In this document: piece by piece, positions 42,380-50,801 of the stretch
Layout of the letters: each line of letters begins with the position of its first letter
How positions within the stretch are numbered: position 1 is the stretch's first letter
Source: an uncultured Collinsella sp.
Lineage (GTDB): Bacteria > Actinomycetota > Coriobacteriia > Coriobacteriales > Coriobacteriaceae
Assembly (NCBI GenBank): GCA_900541725.1
Contig: UQLB01000008.1
Coordinates: 28,113 to 92,112, forward strand
Reading direction: 5' to 3'
DNA: 64,000 bases
Translations under genes and position numbers: made by a program
The notes under the pieces: model-generated
What the model saw: only the letters and a program-made list of their open reading frames with translations
Databases searched by the model: none
What the model was told of the DNA's origin: nothing

Positions 42380-42516
42380 ACCGATTGTTTTGTCGGCTCC
42401 TGCTGTGTCGAGTCCAAACCGCGAAATGCCATGAGCGGTGCGGATGCAGTCAGGAGGCACGAGGACAACCCACCGTGGCCACGCCCCGTGCTTAAAACCC
42501 CAAGAAGGAGTGAACA

Positions 42517-43074
42517 ATGGCAGAAGAGAAGTATGTGCCGCGTCTGAAGACCAAGTACAACAACGAGGTCAAGCAGCAGCTTCAGGACAAGTTCCAGTAC
42601 GAGAACGTCATGATGATCCCCAAGTTTGAGAAGATCGTCGTGAACATGGGTGTCGGCGAGGCCGCTACCGATTCCAAGGCCATCGACGGTGCCGTGCGCG
42701 ACCTGCGCGCCATCACCGGCCAGCAGCCGATGATCACCCGCGCCCGCAAGTCCATCGCTACCTTCCGCCTGCGCGCTGGTATGCCGATCGGCTGCAAGGT
42801 TACCCTGCGTGGCGACCGTATGTGGGAGTTCTTCGATCGTCTGACCTCCGTCGCGATCCCCCGTATCCGCGACTTCCGCGGTATCTCCGCCAAGAGCTTC
42901 GACGGCCGTGGTAACTTCTCCATGGGCGTCACCGAGCAGCTCATCTTCCCCGAGATCGACTTCGACTCCGTCGACCACCAGCGTGGTATGGACATCACTT
43001 TCGTGACCACCGCCAACACCGATGAGGAGGCCAAGGCCCTTCTGGACGCCTTCGGTTTCCCGTTCAAGAAATAG
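42517..43074 (+). CDS. rplE: 50S ribosomal protein L5
   Basis: L5 (185 residues) binds 5S rRNA and forms the central protuberance. Conserved patterns are KFEKIVVNMGVGEA, QQPMITRARKSIATFRLR and MPIGCKVTLRGDRMWEFFDR. RBS AAGAAGGAG. First gene after the 33.9-kb interruption; it normally follows rplX directly. Confidence 0.97.
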   Translation: MAEEKYVPRLKTKYNNEVKQQLQDKFQYENVMMIPKFEKIVVNMGVGEAATDSKAIDGAVRDLRAITGQQPMITRARKSIATFRLRAGMPIGCKVTLRGDRMWEFFDRLTSVAIPRIRDFRGISAKSFDGRGNFSMGVTEQLIFPEIDFDSVDHQRGMDITFVTTANTDEEAKALLDAFGFPFKK

Positions 43075-43153
43075 GTTCACCTGCCCTATAAGCGCCGTTT
43101 CCAAAAGGGGACGGCGCTTGGGGCGAACAATACTCTATGTGAGGAGGATATAA

Positions 43154-43339
43154 GTGGCTAAGACATCGATGATCGTCAAGTGCAATCGCAAGCAGAAGTT
43201 CTCTACTCGTGAGTACACGCGCTGCCAGCGCTGCGGCCGTCCGCACTCTGTGTACCGCAAGTTCGGCCTGTGCCGTGTCTGCTTCCGTGAGCTTGCACTC
43301 AAGGGCGAGCTTCCCGGCGTTAAGAAGGCCAGCTGGTAA
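43154..43339 (+). CDS. rpsZ: 30S ribosomal protein S14, zinc-binding type
   Basis: A 61-residue S14 of the short zinc-binding type (Z) with CQRCGRPHSVYRKFGLCRVC supplying the Cys ligands. GTG start with GAGGAG in front. Located in the usual place between L5 and S8. Confidence 0.96.
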   Translation: MAKTSMIVKCNRKQKFSTREYTRCQRCGRPHSVYRKFGLCRVCFRELALKGELPGVKKASW

Positions 43340-43458
43340 GTCACTACCAGCGTTTCAAGCATCCGTTTGGAACAGGGAAAACGCGCTAAAAAGGCTTTGC
43401 CGTTAAGGGCGGCGAAGAACCAAGAGCACGTGTTCATCAAGAACGAAGGAGAATCTGT

Positions 43459-43857
43459 ATGAACCTTACAGACCCGATCGCAGATATGCTTACGCGCATC
43501 CGTAACGCTAACTCTGTGAACAAGGCCACGGTCTCCATGCCGAGCAGCAAGAAGCTCGTCGAGATCGCTCGTGTTCTGCACGAGGAGGGCTACATCGAGG
43601 GCTACGATGTCGAGGACACCGTTCCCCAGAAGACTCTGCACATCACGCTTAAGTATGGTCCCAAGAAGGCTAAGGTCATCAACGGCATCCGCCGCATTTC
43701 CAAGCCGGGCCTGCGTAAGTACACCGGCGTTGCCGACATGCCCCGCGTCCGCGGTGGCCTTGGTACCGCCATTATTTCCACCAGCCATGGCGTCATGACC
43801 GACCGCGATGCTCGCAAGCACAACGTCGGCGGCGAGATCATCGCTTACGTCTGGTAA
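43459..43857 (+). CDS. rpsH: 30S ribosomal protein S8
   Basis: S8 (132 residues) binds the central domain of 16S rRNA; in E. coli it represses the spc operon. It starts MNLTDPIADMLTRIRNAN and ends with GVMTDRDARKHNVGGEIIAYVW. A 119-base gap precedes it, with GAAGGAGAA as RBS. Confidence 0.97.
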   Translation: MNLTDPIADMLTRIRNANSVNKATVSMPSSKKLVEIARVLHEEGYIEGYDVEDTVPQKTLHITLKYGPKKAKVINGIRRISKPGLRKYTGVADMPRVRGGLGTAIISTSHGVMTDRDARKHNVGGEIIAYVW

Positions 43858-43890
43858 TTCGCTCGGTAGGTAGAAGGAAAGGAGATCACC

Positions 43891-44427
43891 GTGTCTCGTA
43901 TCGGTAATAAGCCTGTCCAGATTCCCGCCGGAGTCGAAGTGGCAGTCAACGGCAACAACGTTGTCGTCAAGGGCCCCAAGGGCCAGCTCGAGCTCGATGT
44001 CTTTGAGAAGCTCGCTATCAACGTCGAGGACAACGTCCTCACCGTTTCCCGTCCCGACGACGAGCGTGAGACCCGTGCCCGCCACGGCCTCACCCGCGCC
44101 CTCATCCACAACATGGTTGTTGGCGTTTCCGAGGGCTTCGAGAAGAAGCTCGAGCTCGCCGGCGTCGGTTACCGCGTGCAGCAGAAGGGCAAGAACCTCG
44201 AGTTCTCCCTGGGCTTCTCGCACCCCGTGATCGTCGAGGCTCCCGAGGGCATCACCTTCGAGGTTCCCGACAACACCCACGTGAACGTCAAGGGTATCAA
44301 CAAGCAGCAGGTCGGTCAGATCGCCGCTGAGATCCGCGGCCATCGTCCTCCCGAGCCTTACAAGGGCAAGGGTATCCACTACGTTGGCGAGCACATCCGC
44401 CGCAAGCTGGGTAAGGCCGCCAAGTAG
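43891..44427 (+). CDS. rplF: 50S ribosomal protein L6
   Basis: L6 (178 residues) supports the GTPase-associated region. Patterns SRIGNKPVQIPAGVEV and RPPEPYKGKGIHYVGEHIRR are typical. GTG start; RBS AAAGGAGAT. Confidence 0.97.
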   Translation: MSRIGNKPVQIPAGVEVAVNGNNVVVKGPKGQLELDVFEKLAINVEDNVLTVSRPDDERETRARHGLTRALIHNMVVGVSEGFEKKLELAGVGYRVQQKGKNLEFSLGFSHPVIVEAPEGITFEVPDNTHVNVKGINKQQVGQIAAEIRGHRPPEPYKGKGIHYVGEHIRRKLGKAAK

Positions 44428-44502
44428 TCGTAACCGACTCACTCGCATAAGACCAGCACCCCGTCAGGTGCTGGCAAGATCAACCTTTTTAGGAGTTTAC
44501 GT

Positions 44503-44871
44503 ATGAACAAGCATAAGGCGAAGCTGGAAGGCCTCAAGCGTCGTCAGCGTCGTGTTCGCGGCAAGGTCTCGGGTACCTCCGAGCGTCCGCGTCTTCGCGT
44601 GACCCGTACTAACGCCAACATCTATGCCCAGATCATCGACGACAGCAAGGGCTCCAGCCTGACGCTCGTCTCTGCCTCGACCCTCGAGGCCGAGTTCAAG
44701 GGCACCCACACCTCGAACAAGGAGGCTGCGGAGAAGGTCGGTCAGCTCGTTGGCAAGCGCGCCATCGAGGCCGGCATCACCAAGGTCGCCTTCGATCGCG
44801 GTGGCCGTATCTACCATGGCCGCGTCAAGGCCCTCGCCGACGGTGCTCGTGCCGCCGGTCTCGAGTTCTAG
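44503..44871 (+). CDS. rplR: 50S ribosomal protein L18
   Basis: L18 (122 residues) carries 5S rRNA to the large subunit. It has RVRGKVSGTSERPRLRVTRT and FDRGGRIYHGRVKALADGAR. RBS TTAGGAGTTT. Confidence 0.97.
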   Translation: MNKHKAKLEGLKRRQRRVRGKVSGTSERPRLRVTRTNANIYAQIIDDSKGSSLTLVSASTLEAEFKGTHTSNKEAAEKVGQLVGKRAIEAGITKVAFDRGGRIYHGRVKALADGARAAGLEF

Positions 44872-44885
44872 GAGGTATGTAGCAC

Positions 44886-45410
44886 ATGGCTCGTAATCAG
44901 AAGCAGCAGCGCGAGGCCTCCGAGTTCGAGGAGCGCGTCGTTTACATCAACCGCGTGTCGAAGACCGTCAAGGGTGGTCGTCGCATGAGCCTCGTCGCTC
45001 TCGTCGTCGTTGGCGACGGCAAGGGCAACGTCGGCGTTGGCATGGGCAAGTCCGCTGAGGTGCCCATGGCCATTTCCAAGGCATCTCTCGATGCCAAGAA
45101 GAACATGTTCCACGTGCCGGTGACCGAGCAGGGCACCATCCCGCACGAGGTTCTCGGCCACTTTGGTGCCGGCCGCATCATCATCAAGCCCGCTGTCGAG
45201 GGTACCGGCGTTATCGCCGGCGGCGCTGTGCGTCCCCTCTTTGAGCTTGCTGGCATCAAGAACGTCCTGTCCAAGTCCCTCGGTACCGACAACGGCCTCA
45301 ACATCATCAAGGCTGCCGTCGAGGGCCTCAAGGAGCTCTCCAGCCCTGAGGACGTCGCGGCTCGCCGTGGCCTGACGGTCTCCGAGATGTTCGTCGGTAA
45401 GGAGAACTAA
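44886..45410 (+). CDS. rpsE: 30S ribosomal protein S5
   Basis: S5 (174 residues) guards decoding accuracy and the mRNA entry. The double-stranded RNA-binding pattern VYINRVSKTVKGGRRMSLVA is followed by GKGNVGVGMGKSAEVPMAI and IIIKPAVEGTGVIAGGAVR. It follows rplR by 14 bases with RBS AGGAGG. Confidence 0.97.
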   Translation: MARNQKQQREASEFEERVVYINRVSKTVKGGRRMSLVALVVVGDGKGNVGVGMGKSAEVPMAISKASLDAKKNMFHVPVTEQGTIPHEVLGHFGAGRIIIKPAVEGTGVIAGGAVRPLFELAGIKNVLSKSLGTDNGLNIIKAAVEGLKELSSPEDVAARRGLTVSEMFVGKEN

Positions 45411-45412
45411 GC

Positions 45413-45595
45413 ATGGCTGACACCATCAAGATCAAGCAGGTCCGCAGCACCAACGGTTGCAAGCAGGACCAGGTCCGTACTGTCCGTGCCCTCGGTCTCC
45501 ACAGGATCCGCGAGGTTCGCGAGATTGCTGACAACGAGTCCGTCCGCGGCATGATCTTCAAGGTCAAGCACCTTGTCGAGATTGTAGAGGAGTAG
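45413..45595 (+). CDS. rpmD: 50S ribosomal protein L30
   Basis: L30 (60 residues) is recognised by IKQVRSTNGCKQDQVRTVRA and LGLHRIREVREIADNESVRG. It lies 2 bases after rpsE and 3 before rplO, so it is translated within a tight coupled set. Confidence 0.96.
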   Translation: MADTIKIKQVRSTNGCKQDQVRTVRALGLHRIREVREIADNESVRGMIFKVKHLVEIVEE

Positions 45596-45598
45596 CAA

Positions 45599-46048
45599 AT
45601 GCAGCTTCACGATCTTACTCCCGCGCCCGGTTCCACCAAGAACCGCAAGCGCGTCGGCCGTGGCAATTCTTCGGGTCACGGCACCACTTCTGGCCGCGGC
45701 CAGAAGGGCCAGGGTTCCCGCTCTGGCGGCACCAAGGGTGCCGGCTTCGAGGGTGGCCAGACTCCGCTGGCCATGCGCCTGCCCAAGCTTCCGGGCTTCC
45801 GCAACCCCCGTCGTATCGAGTACACCGCTGTTAACGTTGAGCGTCTCGAGCGCAAGTTCGAGGACGGCGCTGTGATCGACGGTGCCGCTCTTAAGGCCGC
45901 TCGCATCACCAAGAGCGAGTTCGAGCCCGTCAAGGTGCTCGGCAATGGTGAGCTCACCAAGAAGTTCACGGTCAAGGTCGACAAGGTCAGCGCTTCTGCG
46001 CAGGCCAAGATCGAGGCCGCCGGCGGAAAGGTCGAGCTGCCGTGCTAA
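45599..46048 (+). CDS. rplO: 50S ribosomal protein L15
   Basis: L15 (149 residues) has the Gly-rich basic N-terminus RVGRGNSSGHGTTSGRGQKG and the conserved GGQTPLAMRLPKLPGFRNP. Its end overlaps the secY start by 7 bases. Confidence 0.97.
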   Translation: MQLHDLTPAPGSTKNRKRVGRGNSSGHGTTSGRGQKGQGSRSGGTKGAGFEGGQTPLAMRLPKLPGFRNPRRIEYTAVNVERLERKFEDGAVIDGAALKAARITKSEFEPVKVLGNGELTKKFTVKVDKVSASAQAKIEAAGGKVELPC

Positions 46049-47328
46049 ATGGTCTTAAGAATGCTTTCCGCATCAAAGAATTGCGCGAAAAGATTCTTTT
46101 TACCATAGCTATGCTCGTCGTGTACCGCATTGGTGCGCACGTTCCTGTGCCCGGCATTCCCTTCCAGGGGATGCTGGGCCTTTTCTCGACCGATAACAAT
46201 TCGGTCGCCGCAGGTGCTATGGCCCTCCTGAATCTTTTCTCTGGCGGCGCGTTGAGCTATGTGTCGGTGTTTTCGCTGGGCATCATGCCTTACATCACCA
46301 GCTCGATCATCCTCCAGATGCTCCAGGCCGTCGTGCCTTCCCTGCATGAGCTTGCCCGCGAGGGCGAGGTCGGTCAGACCAAGATTACGCAGTATTCGCG
46401 TTACCTCACCCTGGCTCTGGCAATCCTCAACTCCGTGGGTTACCTCTTCCTCTTTAAGAGCTTCGGCATCAGCTTCAATGGCGCCGGCGCTCCCGAGATC
46501 ATCTTCGACCTCATGATCGTCGGTACGCTCACCGCGGGCGCCATGCTGATCATGTGGATTGGTGAGCTCATCACCCAGCGCGGTATCGGCAATGGCATGT
46601 CGCTGATCATCTTCGCGAACATCATGGCCGGTCTGCCGCAGGCTATCTTCTCCAGCACCGAGGGCAATGCCGGTGGCATCATCACCATGGTGATCATCTG
46701 CGCCATCATCCTGCTGGTTATCCCGCTGATTGTTTTCCTTGAGCGCGGCCAGCGCCGCATCCCGGTCTCCTACGCTAAGCGCGTCGTGGGCCGTCGCATG
46801 ATGGGTGGCCAGACCACCTACCTGCCCATCAAGGTCAACACCGCGGGTGTCGTGCCGATCATCTTCGCTTCGGCGCTGCTGTACTTCCCGGCTCAGATTG
46901 CCGTGTTCTTCCCCGGCATCGGCTGGATTCAGGCAGTTGCCTCCGCGCTTTCGACTGGTTGGCTCAACTGGGTGCTTAACGTTGTCCTCATCGTGTTCTT
47001 CGCGTACTTCTACACCTCCATGGTGTTCAACCCCGATGAAACGGCCGATAACCTTAAGAAGCAGGGCGGCTTTATTCCGGGCGTCCGTCCGGGTAGGGCT
47101 ACCGCGGCCTACATCAAGAACGCGCTCAACAAGATCACGCTTCCCAGCGCTGTCTTTTTGGCGCTCATCGCCATCGTGCCTTCGATCATCTTCTCCTTCA
47201 CGGGTAACCATCTGATCCAGGCATTTGGCGGCACGTCCATCCTCATCATGGTCGGCGTCGTGCTCGACACGGTCGATAAGCTCGAAGGCCAGATCAAGAT
47301 GTATGATTACGATGGATTCTTTAAATAG
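46042..47328 (+). CDS. secY: protein translocase subunit SecY
   Basis: SecY (428 residues) is the channel subunit of the Sec translocase in the cell membrane. Ten hydrophobic helices are visible, with RIGAHVPVPGIPF in the first, GIMPYITSSIILQ as the SecY signature 1, and the cytoplasmic loop QRGIGNGMSLIIFANI. The GTG start at 46042 lies inside the rplO end (frame MLNGLKNAFRIKELR); no separate RBS is needed for coupled translation. Confidence 0.96.
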   Translation: MLNGLKNAFRIKELREKILFTIAMLVVYRIGAHVPVPGIPFQGMLGLFSTDNNSVAAGAMALLNLFSGGALSYVSVFSLGIMPYITSSIILQMLQAVVPSLHELAREGEVGQTKITQYSRYLTLALAILNSVGYLFLFKSFGISFNGAGAPEIIFDLMIVGTLTAGAMLIMWIGELITQRGIGNGMSLIIFANIMAGLPQAIFSSTEGNAGGIITMVIICAIILLVIPLIVFLERGQRRIPVSYAKRVVGRRMMGGQTTYLPIKVNTAGVVPIIFASALLYFPAQIAVFFPGIGWIQAVASALSTGWLNWVLNVVLIVFFAYFYTSMVFNPDETADNLKKQGGFIPGVRPGRATAAYIKNALNKITLPSAVFLALIAIVPSIIFSFTGNHLIQAFGGTSILIMVGVVLDTVDKLEGQIKMYDYDGFFK

Positions 47329-47346
47329 GCTAGAGGAGGATTGCTC

Positions 47347-47973
47347 ATGAACCTCGTATTGCTCGGAGCTCCGGGTGCCGGTAAGGGCACCGTCGCACAG
47401 GAGCTCGTCGCCGAGTTTGGCGTCGCCCACATTTCCACGGGCGACCTGCTGCGTGCTGCCGTCAAGGGTGGCACCGAGCTTGGTATTCAGGCTAAGAAGT
47501 ACATGGACGCTGGCGAGCTCGTTCCCGACCAGCTCGTGATCGACCTTGTCAAGGAGCGCCTTGCCGCCGATGACGCCCAGCAGGGCTTCATCCTCGACGG
47601 CTTCCCGCGCAACACCGCCCAGGCTGTGACGCTCGATTCCGAGCTCTCCGCCATGGGTCGCGAGATCGACTGCGCCCTTCTGGTCGATGTGGCCCCCGAG
47701 GTCATTATCGATCGTCTGTCTTCGCGTCGCACCTGCCGCGCATGCGGTTACACCGGCACCGCTGCCGATGCTACCTGCCCCAAGTGTGGCGGCGAGATGT
47801 ATCAGCGCGACGACGACAAGCCCGAGACCATCAAGAACCGTCTCGACGTCTACGAGAAGTCCACGAGCCCGCTCGTCGACTACTATCGTGGCCAGGGTCT
47901 GCTCAAGTCGGTCAACGGTGACCAGGCTCGCGAGACCGTGTACGGGGATGTCAAAGAGGCTCTCGGTCTATGA
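47347..47973 (+). CDS. adk: adenylate kinase
   Basis: Converts ATP and AMP to two ADP. The 208-residue enzyme has the P-loop LGAPGAGKGT at the N-terminus, ISTGDLLRAAV, and FILDGFPRN. The LID has four cysteines (CRACGYTG ... CPKCGGE), so it is the zinc-binding type common in Gram-positives. ATG 47347 is 6 bases after AGAGGAGGA; a TTG two codons earlier is less likely. It overlaps map by 4 bases. Confidence 0.96.
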   Translation: MNLVLLGAPGAGKGTVAQELVAEFGVAHISTGDLLRAAVKGGTELGIQAKKYMDAGELVPDQLVIDLVKERLAADDAQQGFILDGFPRNTAQAVTLDSELSAMGREIDCALLVDVAPEVIIDRLSSRRTCRACGYTGTAADATCPKCGGEMYQRDDDKPETIKNRLDVYEKSTSPLVDYYRGQGLLKSVNGDQARETVYGDVKEALGL

Positions 47974-48758
47974 TCAAGATTAAGTCTGCAACGCAAATCG
48001 AGCAGATGAAGAAGGCAGGAGCGCTATCTAAGATGGCGCTCCGCCACGTTGGAGCCATGGTGCGCCCCGGCGTTTCCACCTTTGAGCTCGATCAGCTCGC
48101 GGAGCAGATTATCCGCATGCATGGCGGCACCCCGGCCTTTAAGGGTTACGGCGGGTTCCCGGGGACCATTTGCGCATCGATCAACGATGCCGTGGTCCAC
48201 GGTATTCCCAACCCCGACATGATCCTGCGCGATGGCGATATCATCTCCATCGATACGGGAGCCGTTGTCGACGGTTGGGTCGGCGATAACGCTTGGACGT
48301 TTTTCGTCGGCACTCCCACGCCCGAAGCCAAGGCTTTGTGCGAGGTCACGCGCGATTGCCTTAAGGCAGCCATCGAGCAGGCTGTTCCCGGTAACCATAT
48401 CGGGGAAGTCGGTTATGCCGTTCAGTCCCTCGCCGAGTCTCACGGTTACGGTGTGCTTCGTGATTATGTAGGCCATGGCATTGGCCGCGTGATGCACGAG
48501 GACCCCAACGTTCCTAACTATGGAAAGAAGGGGAGGGGCGTTCGCCTCCAGGCCGGCATGGTCATTGCCATCGAGCCGATGGTTACGATGGGTTCCAACC
48601 ATGTGAGCACGGGCTCCGACGGTTGGATTGTTACGACCAACGATCACCTGCCCGCCGCGCACTACGAGAACACCGTCGCCATTACCAATGACGGTCCGGT
48701 GATTCTCACCACGGATGCCCAAGGTGCTTGGTGCTCCCTCCAAGGCGGAGAAATGTAA
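47970..48758 (+). CDS. map: type I methionine aminopeptidase
   Basis: Removes the initiator Met from new proteins. The 262-residue enzyme has metal ligands in ISIDTGAVVDGWVGDNAW (two Asp), GHGIGRVMHEDP (His), and AIEPMV with the later Glu. ATG overlaps the adk stop (ATGA). Confidence 0.96.
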   Translation: MIKIKSATQIEQMKKAGALSKMALRHVGAMVRPGVSTFELDQLAEQIIRMHGGTPAFKGYGGFPGTICASINDAVVHGIPNPDMILRDGDIISIDTGAVVDGWVGDNAWTFFVGTPTPEAKALCEVTRDCLKAAIEQAVPGNHIGEVGYAVQSLAESHGYGVLRDYVGHGIGRVMHEDPNVPNYGKKGRGVRLQAGMVIAIEPMVTMGSNHVSTGSDGWIVTTNDHLPAAHYENTVAITNDGPVILTTDAQGAWCSLQGGEM

Positions 48759-48862
48759 CAAGTTCCATTTAGTTGTGGAGCCATTACGAAGTTATTACGA
48801 TGCGTGCATACGTGTTGTAGAATACTCAATCGCTGTCGTTTTCTAGAGAAAGATGATTGCTT

Positions 48863-49081
48863 GTGAAGAAGGAAGACGCAATTGAGCTCGAGGGTACGGT
48901 AAAGGAACCGTTGCCCAACGCCATGTTTAAGGTCGAGCTCGAGAACGGTCATTCGGTTCTGTGCAACATTTCTGGCAAGATCCGAATGAATTACATCCGT
49001 ATTCTCCCCGGTGACAGGGTTGTCGTGGAGCTTTCCCCGTACGACCTGACCCGCGGCCGCATCACCTATCGCTACAAATAG
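48863..49081 (+). CDS. infA: translation initiation factor IF-1
   Basis: A 72-residue OB-fold factor that occupies the ribosomal A site during initiation. KKEDAIELEGTVKEPLPNAM and RMNYIRILPGDRVVVELSPY are diagnostic. GTG 48863 gives the standard length; TTG two codons earlier is also possible. Its upstream gap (105 bases after map) has TTGTAGAATACTC, a possible promoter. Confidence 0.95.
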   Translation: MKKEDAIELEGTVKEPLPNAMFKVELENGHSVLCNISGKIRMNYIRILPGDRVVVELSPYDLTRGRITYRYK

Positions 49082-49231
49082 CGGCACGCATACACGCACT
49101 CCATTTCCGACTGCAGGCTTAGCTCAACCTACGGTCGGATTGTGTGTGAAGACCAGCCATAGTTTTAAACGCCTGCGGCTGGGCGAGTAGATAGTAGGGA
49201 AGTAGTTTGAGCGCTACCGAAAGGAAGAACG

Positions 49232-49345
49232 ATGAAGGTACGTCCTTCGGTCAAGAAGATGTGCGATAAGTGCAAAATCATTAGGCGCCATGGCAAGGTC
49301 CTCGTCATTTGCGAGAACCCCCGTCATAAGCAGCGTCAGGGTTAA
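49232..49345 (+). CDS. rpmJ: 50S ribosomal protein L36
   Basis: A 37-residue protein reading MKVRPSVKKMCDKCKIIRRH and ending RHKQRQG. The zinc ligands C-x2-C, Cys and His are all present, so it is the zinc-containing form. RBS AAAGGAAG lies before the ATG, and rpsM starts 14 bases after the stop. Confidence 0.95.
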   Translation: MKVRPSVKKMCDKCKIIRRHGKVLVICENPRHKQRQG

Positions 49346-49359
49346 GAGAGGAGACTACG

Positions 49360-49734
49360 TTGGCCCGTATTAATGGTGTCGACCTCCCGCGTGAGAAGCG
49401 CGTTGAGATCGGTCTGACCTACATTTACGGCATCGGCCGCACCACTGCGACGAAGATTTGCGTCGAGTGCAACGTTAACGTGGATACGCGCGTTAAGGAC
49501 CTCACCGAGGATGAGGTTAACGCCATCCGCGATTATATCGATAAGAACCAGATCATGGTTGAGGGCGACCTCCGCCGTGAGCGCAACCAGAACGTCAAGC
49601 GCCTTATGGACATCGGCTGCAACCGCGGCCTTCGTCACCGCAAGGGCCTCCCGGTCCGCGGCCAGCGCACCCACACTAACGCTCGTACCCGCAAGGGCCC
49701 GAAGCGTCAGATCGGTGCTAAGAAGAAGAAATAA
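49360..49734 (+). CDS. rpsM: 30S ribosomal protein S13
   Basis: S13 (124 residues) contacts tRNA and the intersubunit bridge. It has ARINGVDLPREKRVEIGLTY, GIGRTTATKIC and the tail RTHTNARTRKGPKRQIGAKK. The start is TTG 49360, with AGAGGAG 9 bases upstream. Confidence 0.96.
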   Translation: MARINGVDLPREKRVEIGLTYIYGIGRTTATKICVECNVNVDTRVKDLTEDEVNAIRDYIDKNQIMVEGDLRRERNQNVKRLMDIGCNRGLRHRKGLPVRGQRTHTNARTRKGPKRQIGAKKKK

Positions 49735-49748
49735 GGAGCGCTAGATAG

Positions 49749-50153
49749 ATGGCTACTGCTAAGAAGAACGTTCGCGCTGCCCGTCTGAAGCGCGCGGACC
49801 GTAAGAACATTTCCGTGGGCCAGGCTCACATTCGTTCTACGTTCAACAACACGATCGTTTCGATCACCGATCCCCAGGGCAACGTCATTTCCTGGAAGTC
49901 GGCTGGCCAGGTGGGCTTCAAGGGCTCCCGTAAGTCCACGCCGTTCGCTGCCCAGATGGCTGCCGAGGCTGCTGCCAAGCAGGCCATGGAGCACGGTATG
50001 AAGAAGGTTTCCGTCTTCGTCAAGGGCCCCGGCTCCGGTCGTGAGACCGCCATCCGCTCCCTCCAGGCTGCTGGCCTCGAGGTCTCGAGCATCCAGGACA
50101 AGACCCCCATTCCGCACAACGGCTGCCGCCCCAAGAAGCGTCGCCGCGTGTAA
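49749..50153 (+). CDS. rpsK: 30S ribosomal protein S11
   Basis: S11 (134 residues) lies on the platform of the small subunit. Key patterns: GQAHIRSTFNNTIVSITDPQ, GFKGSRKSTPFAAQMAAEAA and IPHNGCRPKKRRRV at the C-terminus. Confidence 0.97.
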   Translation: MATAKKNVRAARLKRADRKNISVGQAHIRSTFNNTIVSITDPQGNVISWKSAGQVGFKGSRKSTPFAAQMAAEAAAKQAMEHGMKKVSVFVKGPGSGRETAIRSLQAAGLEVSSIQDKTPIPHNGCRPKKRRRV

Positions 50154-50172
50154 CTGAAAGGATCGTATCAAT

Positions 50173-50769
50173 ATGGCAATCGACAGGACTCCTGTTCTTA
50201 AGCGCTGCCGTCAGCTCGGGATCGATCCCGCTGAGCTCGGTTACAGCAGCAAGAAGGAATCTATCCGTCAGCCCAAGCGCCGTCGCAAGGAATCTGAGTA
50301 CGGCATGCAGCTGCGCGAGAAGCAGAAGGTCAAGTTCATCTATGGCGTTCTGGAGAAGCAGTTCCACGGCTACTTCAACAAGGCCCGTAAGATGAACGGC
50401 GTCACCGGTGAGAACCTCATGATCATTCTTGAGTCTCGCCTCGACAACGTCGTCTTCCGTCTTGGCTTCGCCCGCACCCGCAAAGAGGCTCGTCAGTCCG
50501 TCCGTCACGGTCACTTCACCGTGAACGGCAAGCGCGTGGACATCCCGTCCTACCGCGTCAAGGCCGGCGACGTCGTCGCTGTCGGCGAGAAGTTCCGTGA
50601 CCTCCTCCCCATCAAGGAGGCCCTGATTTCCTCCGAGCGCTTTGAGGTCCCTGGCTGGCTCGAGGTCGATATCGAGAAGCTGTCTGGTAACGTGCTCGCT
50701 CTGCCGACGCGTGAGCAGATCAGCGGTGATATCAACGAGCAGCTCATCGTCGAGCTCTACTCTAAGTAG
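50173..50769 (+). CDS. rpsD: 30S ribosomal protein S4
   Basis: S4 (198 residues) is a primary 16S rRNA binder. The S4 RNA-binding domain is seen as LESRLDNVVFRLGFARTRKE and VRHGHFTVNGKRVDIPSYRV. The N-terminus lacks the four zinc cysteines, so it is a non-zinc form. ATG at 50173. Confidence 0.97.
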   Translation: MAIDRTPVLKRCRQLGIDPAELGYSSKKESIRQPKRRRKESEYGMQLREKQKVKFIYGVLEKQFHGYFNKARKMNGVTGENLMIILESRLDNVVFRLGFARTRKEARQSVRHGHFTVNGKRVDIPSYRVKAGDVVAVGEKFRDLLPIKEALISSERFEVPGWLEVDIEKLSGNVLALPTREQISGDINEQLIVELYSK

Positions 50770-50801
50770 TCCATCCGGGCTGCTGAGGCTGGAGGTAATA
50801 C

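Noticed and set aside
8637..42516. Prophage or integrative element as the cause of the ribosomal operon split
   Set aside because: No integrase, transposase, relaxase, phage structural gene, tRNA or attachment-site duplication was found between the two ribosomal blocks.
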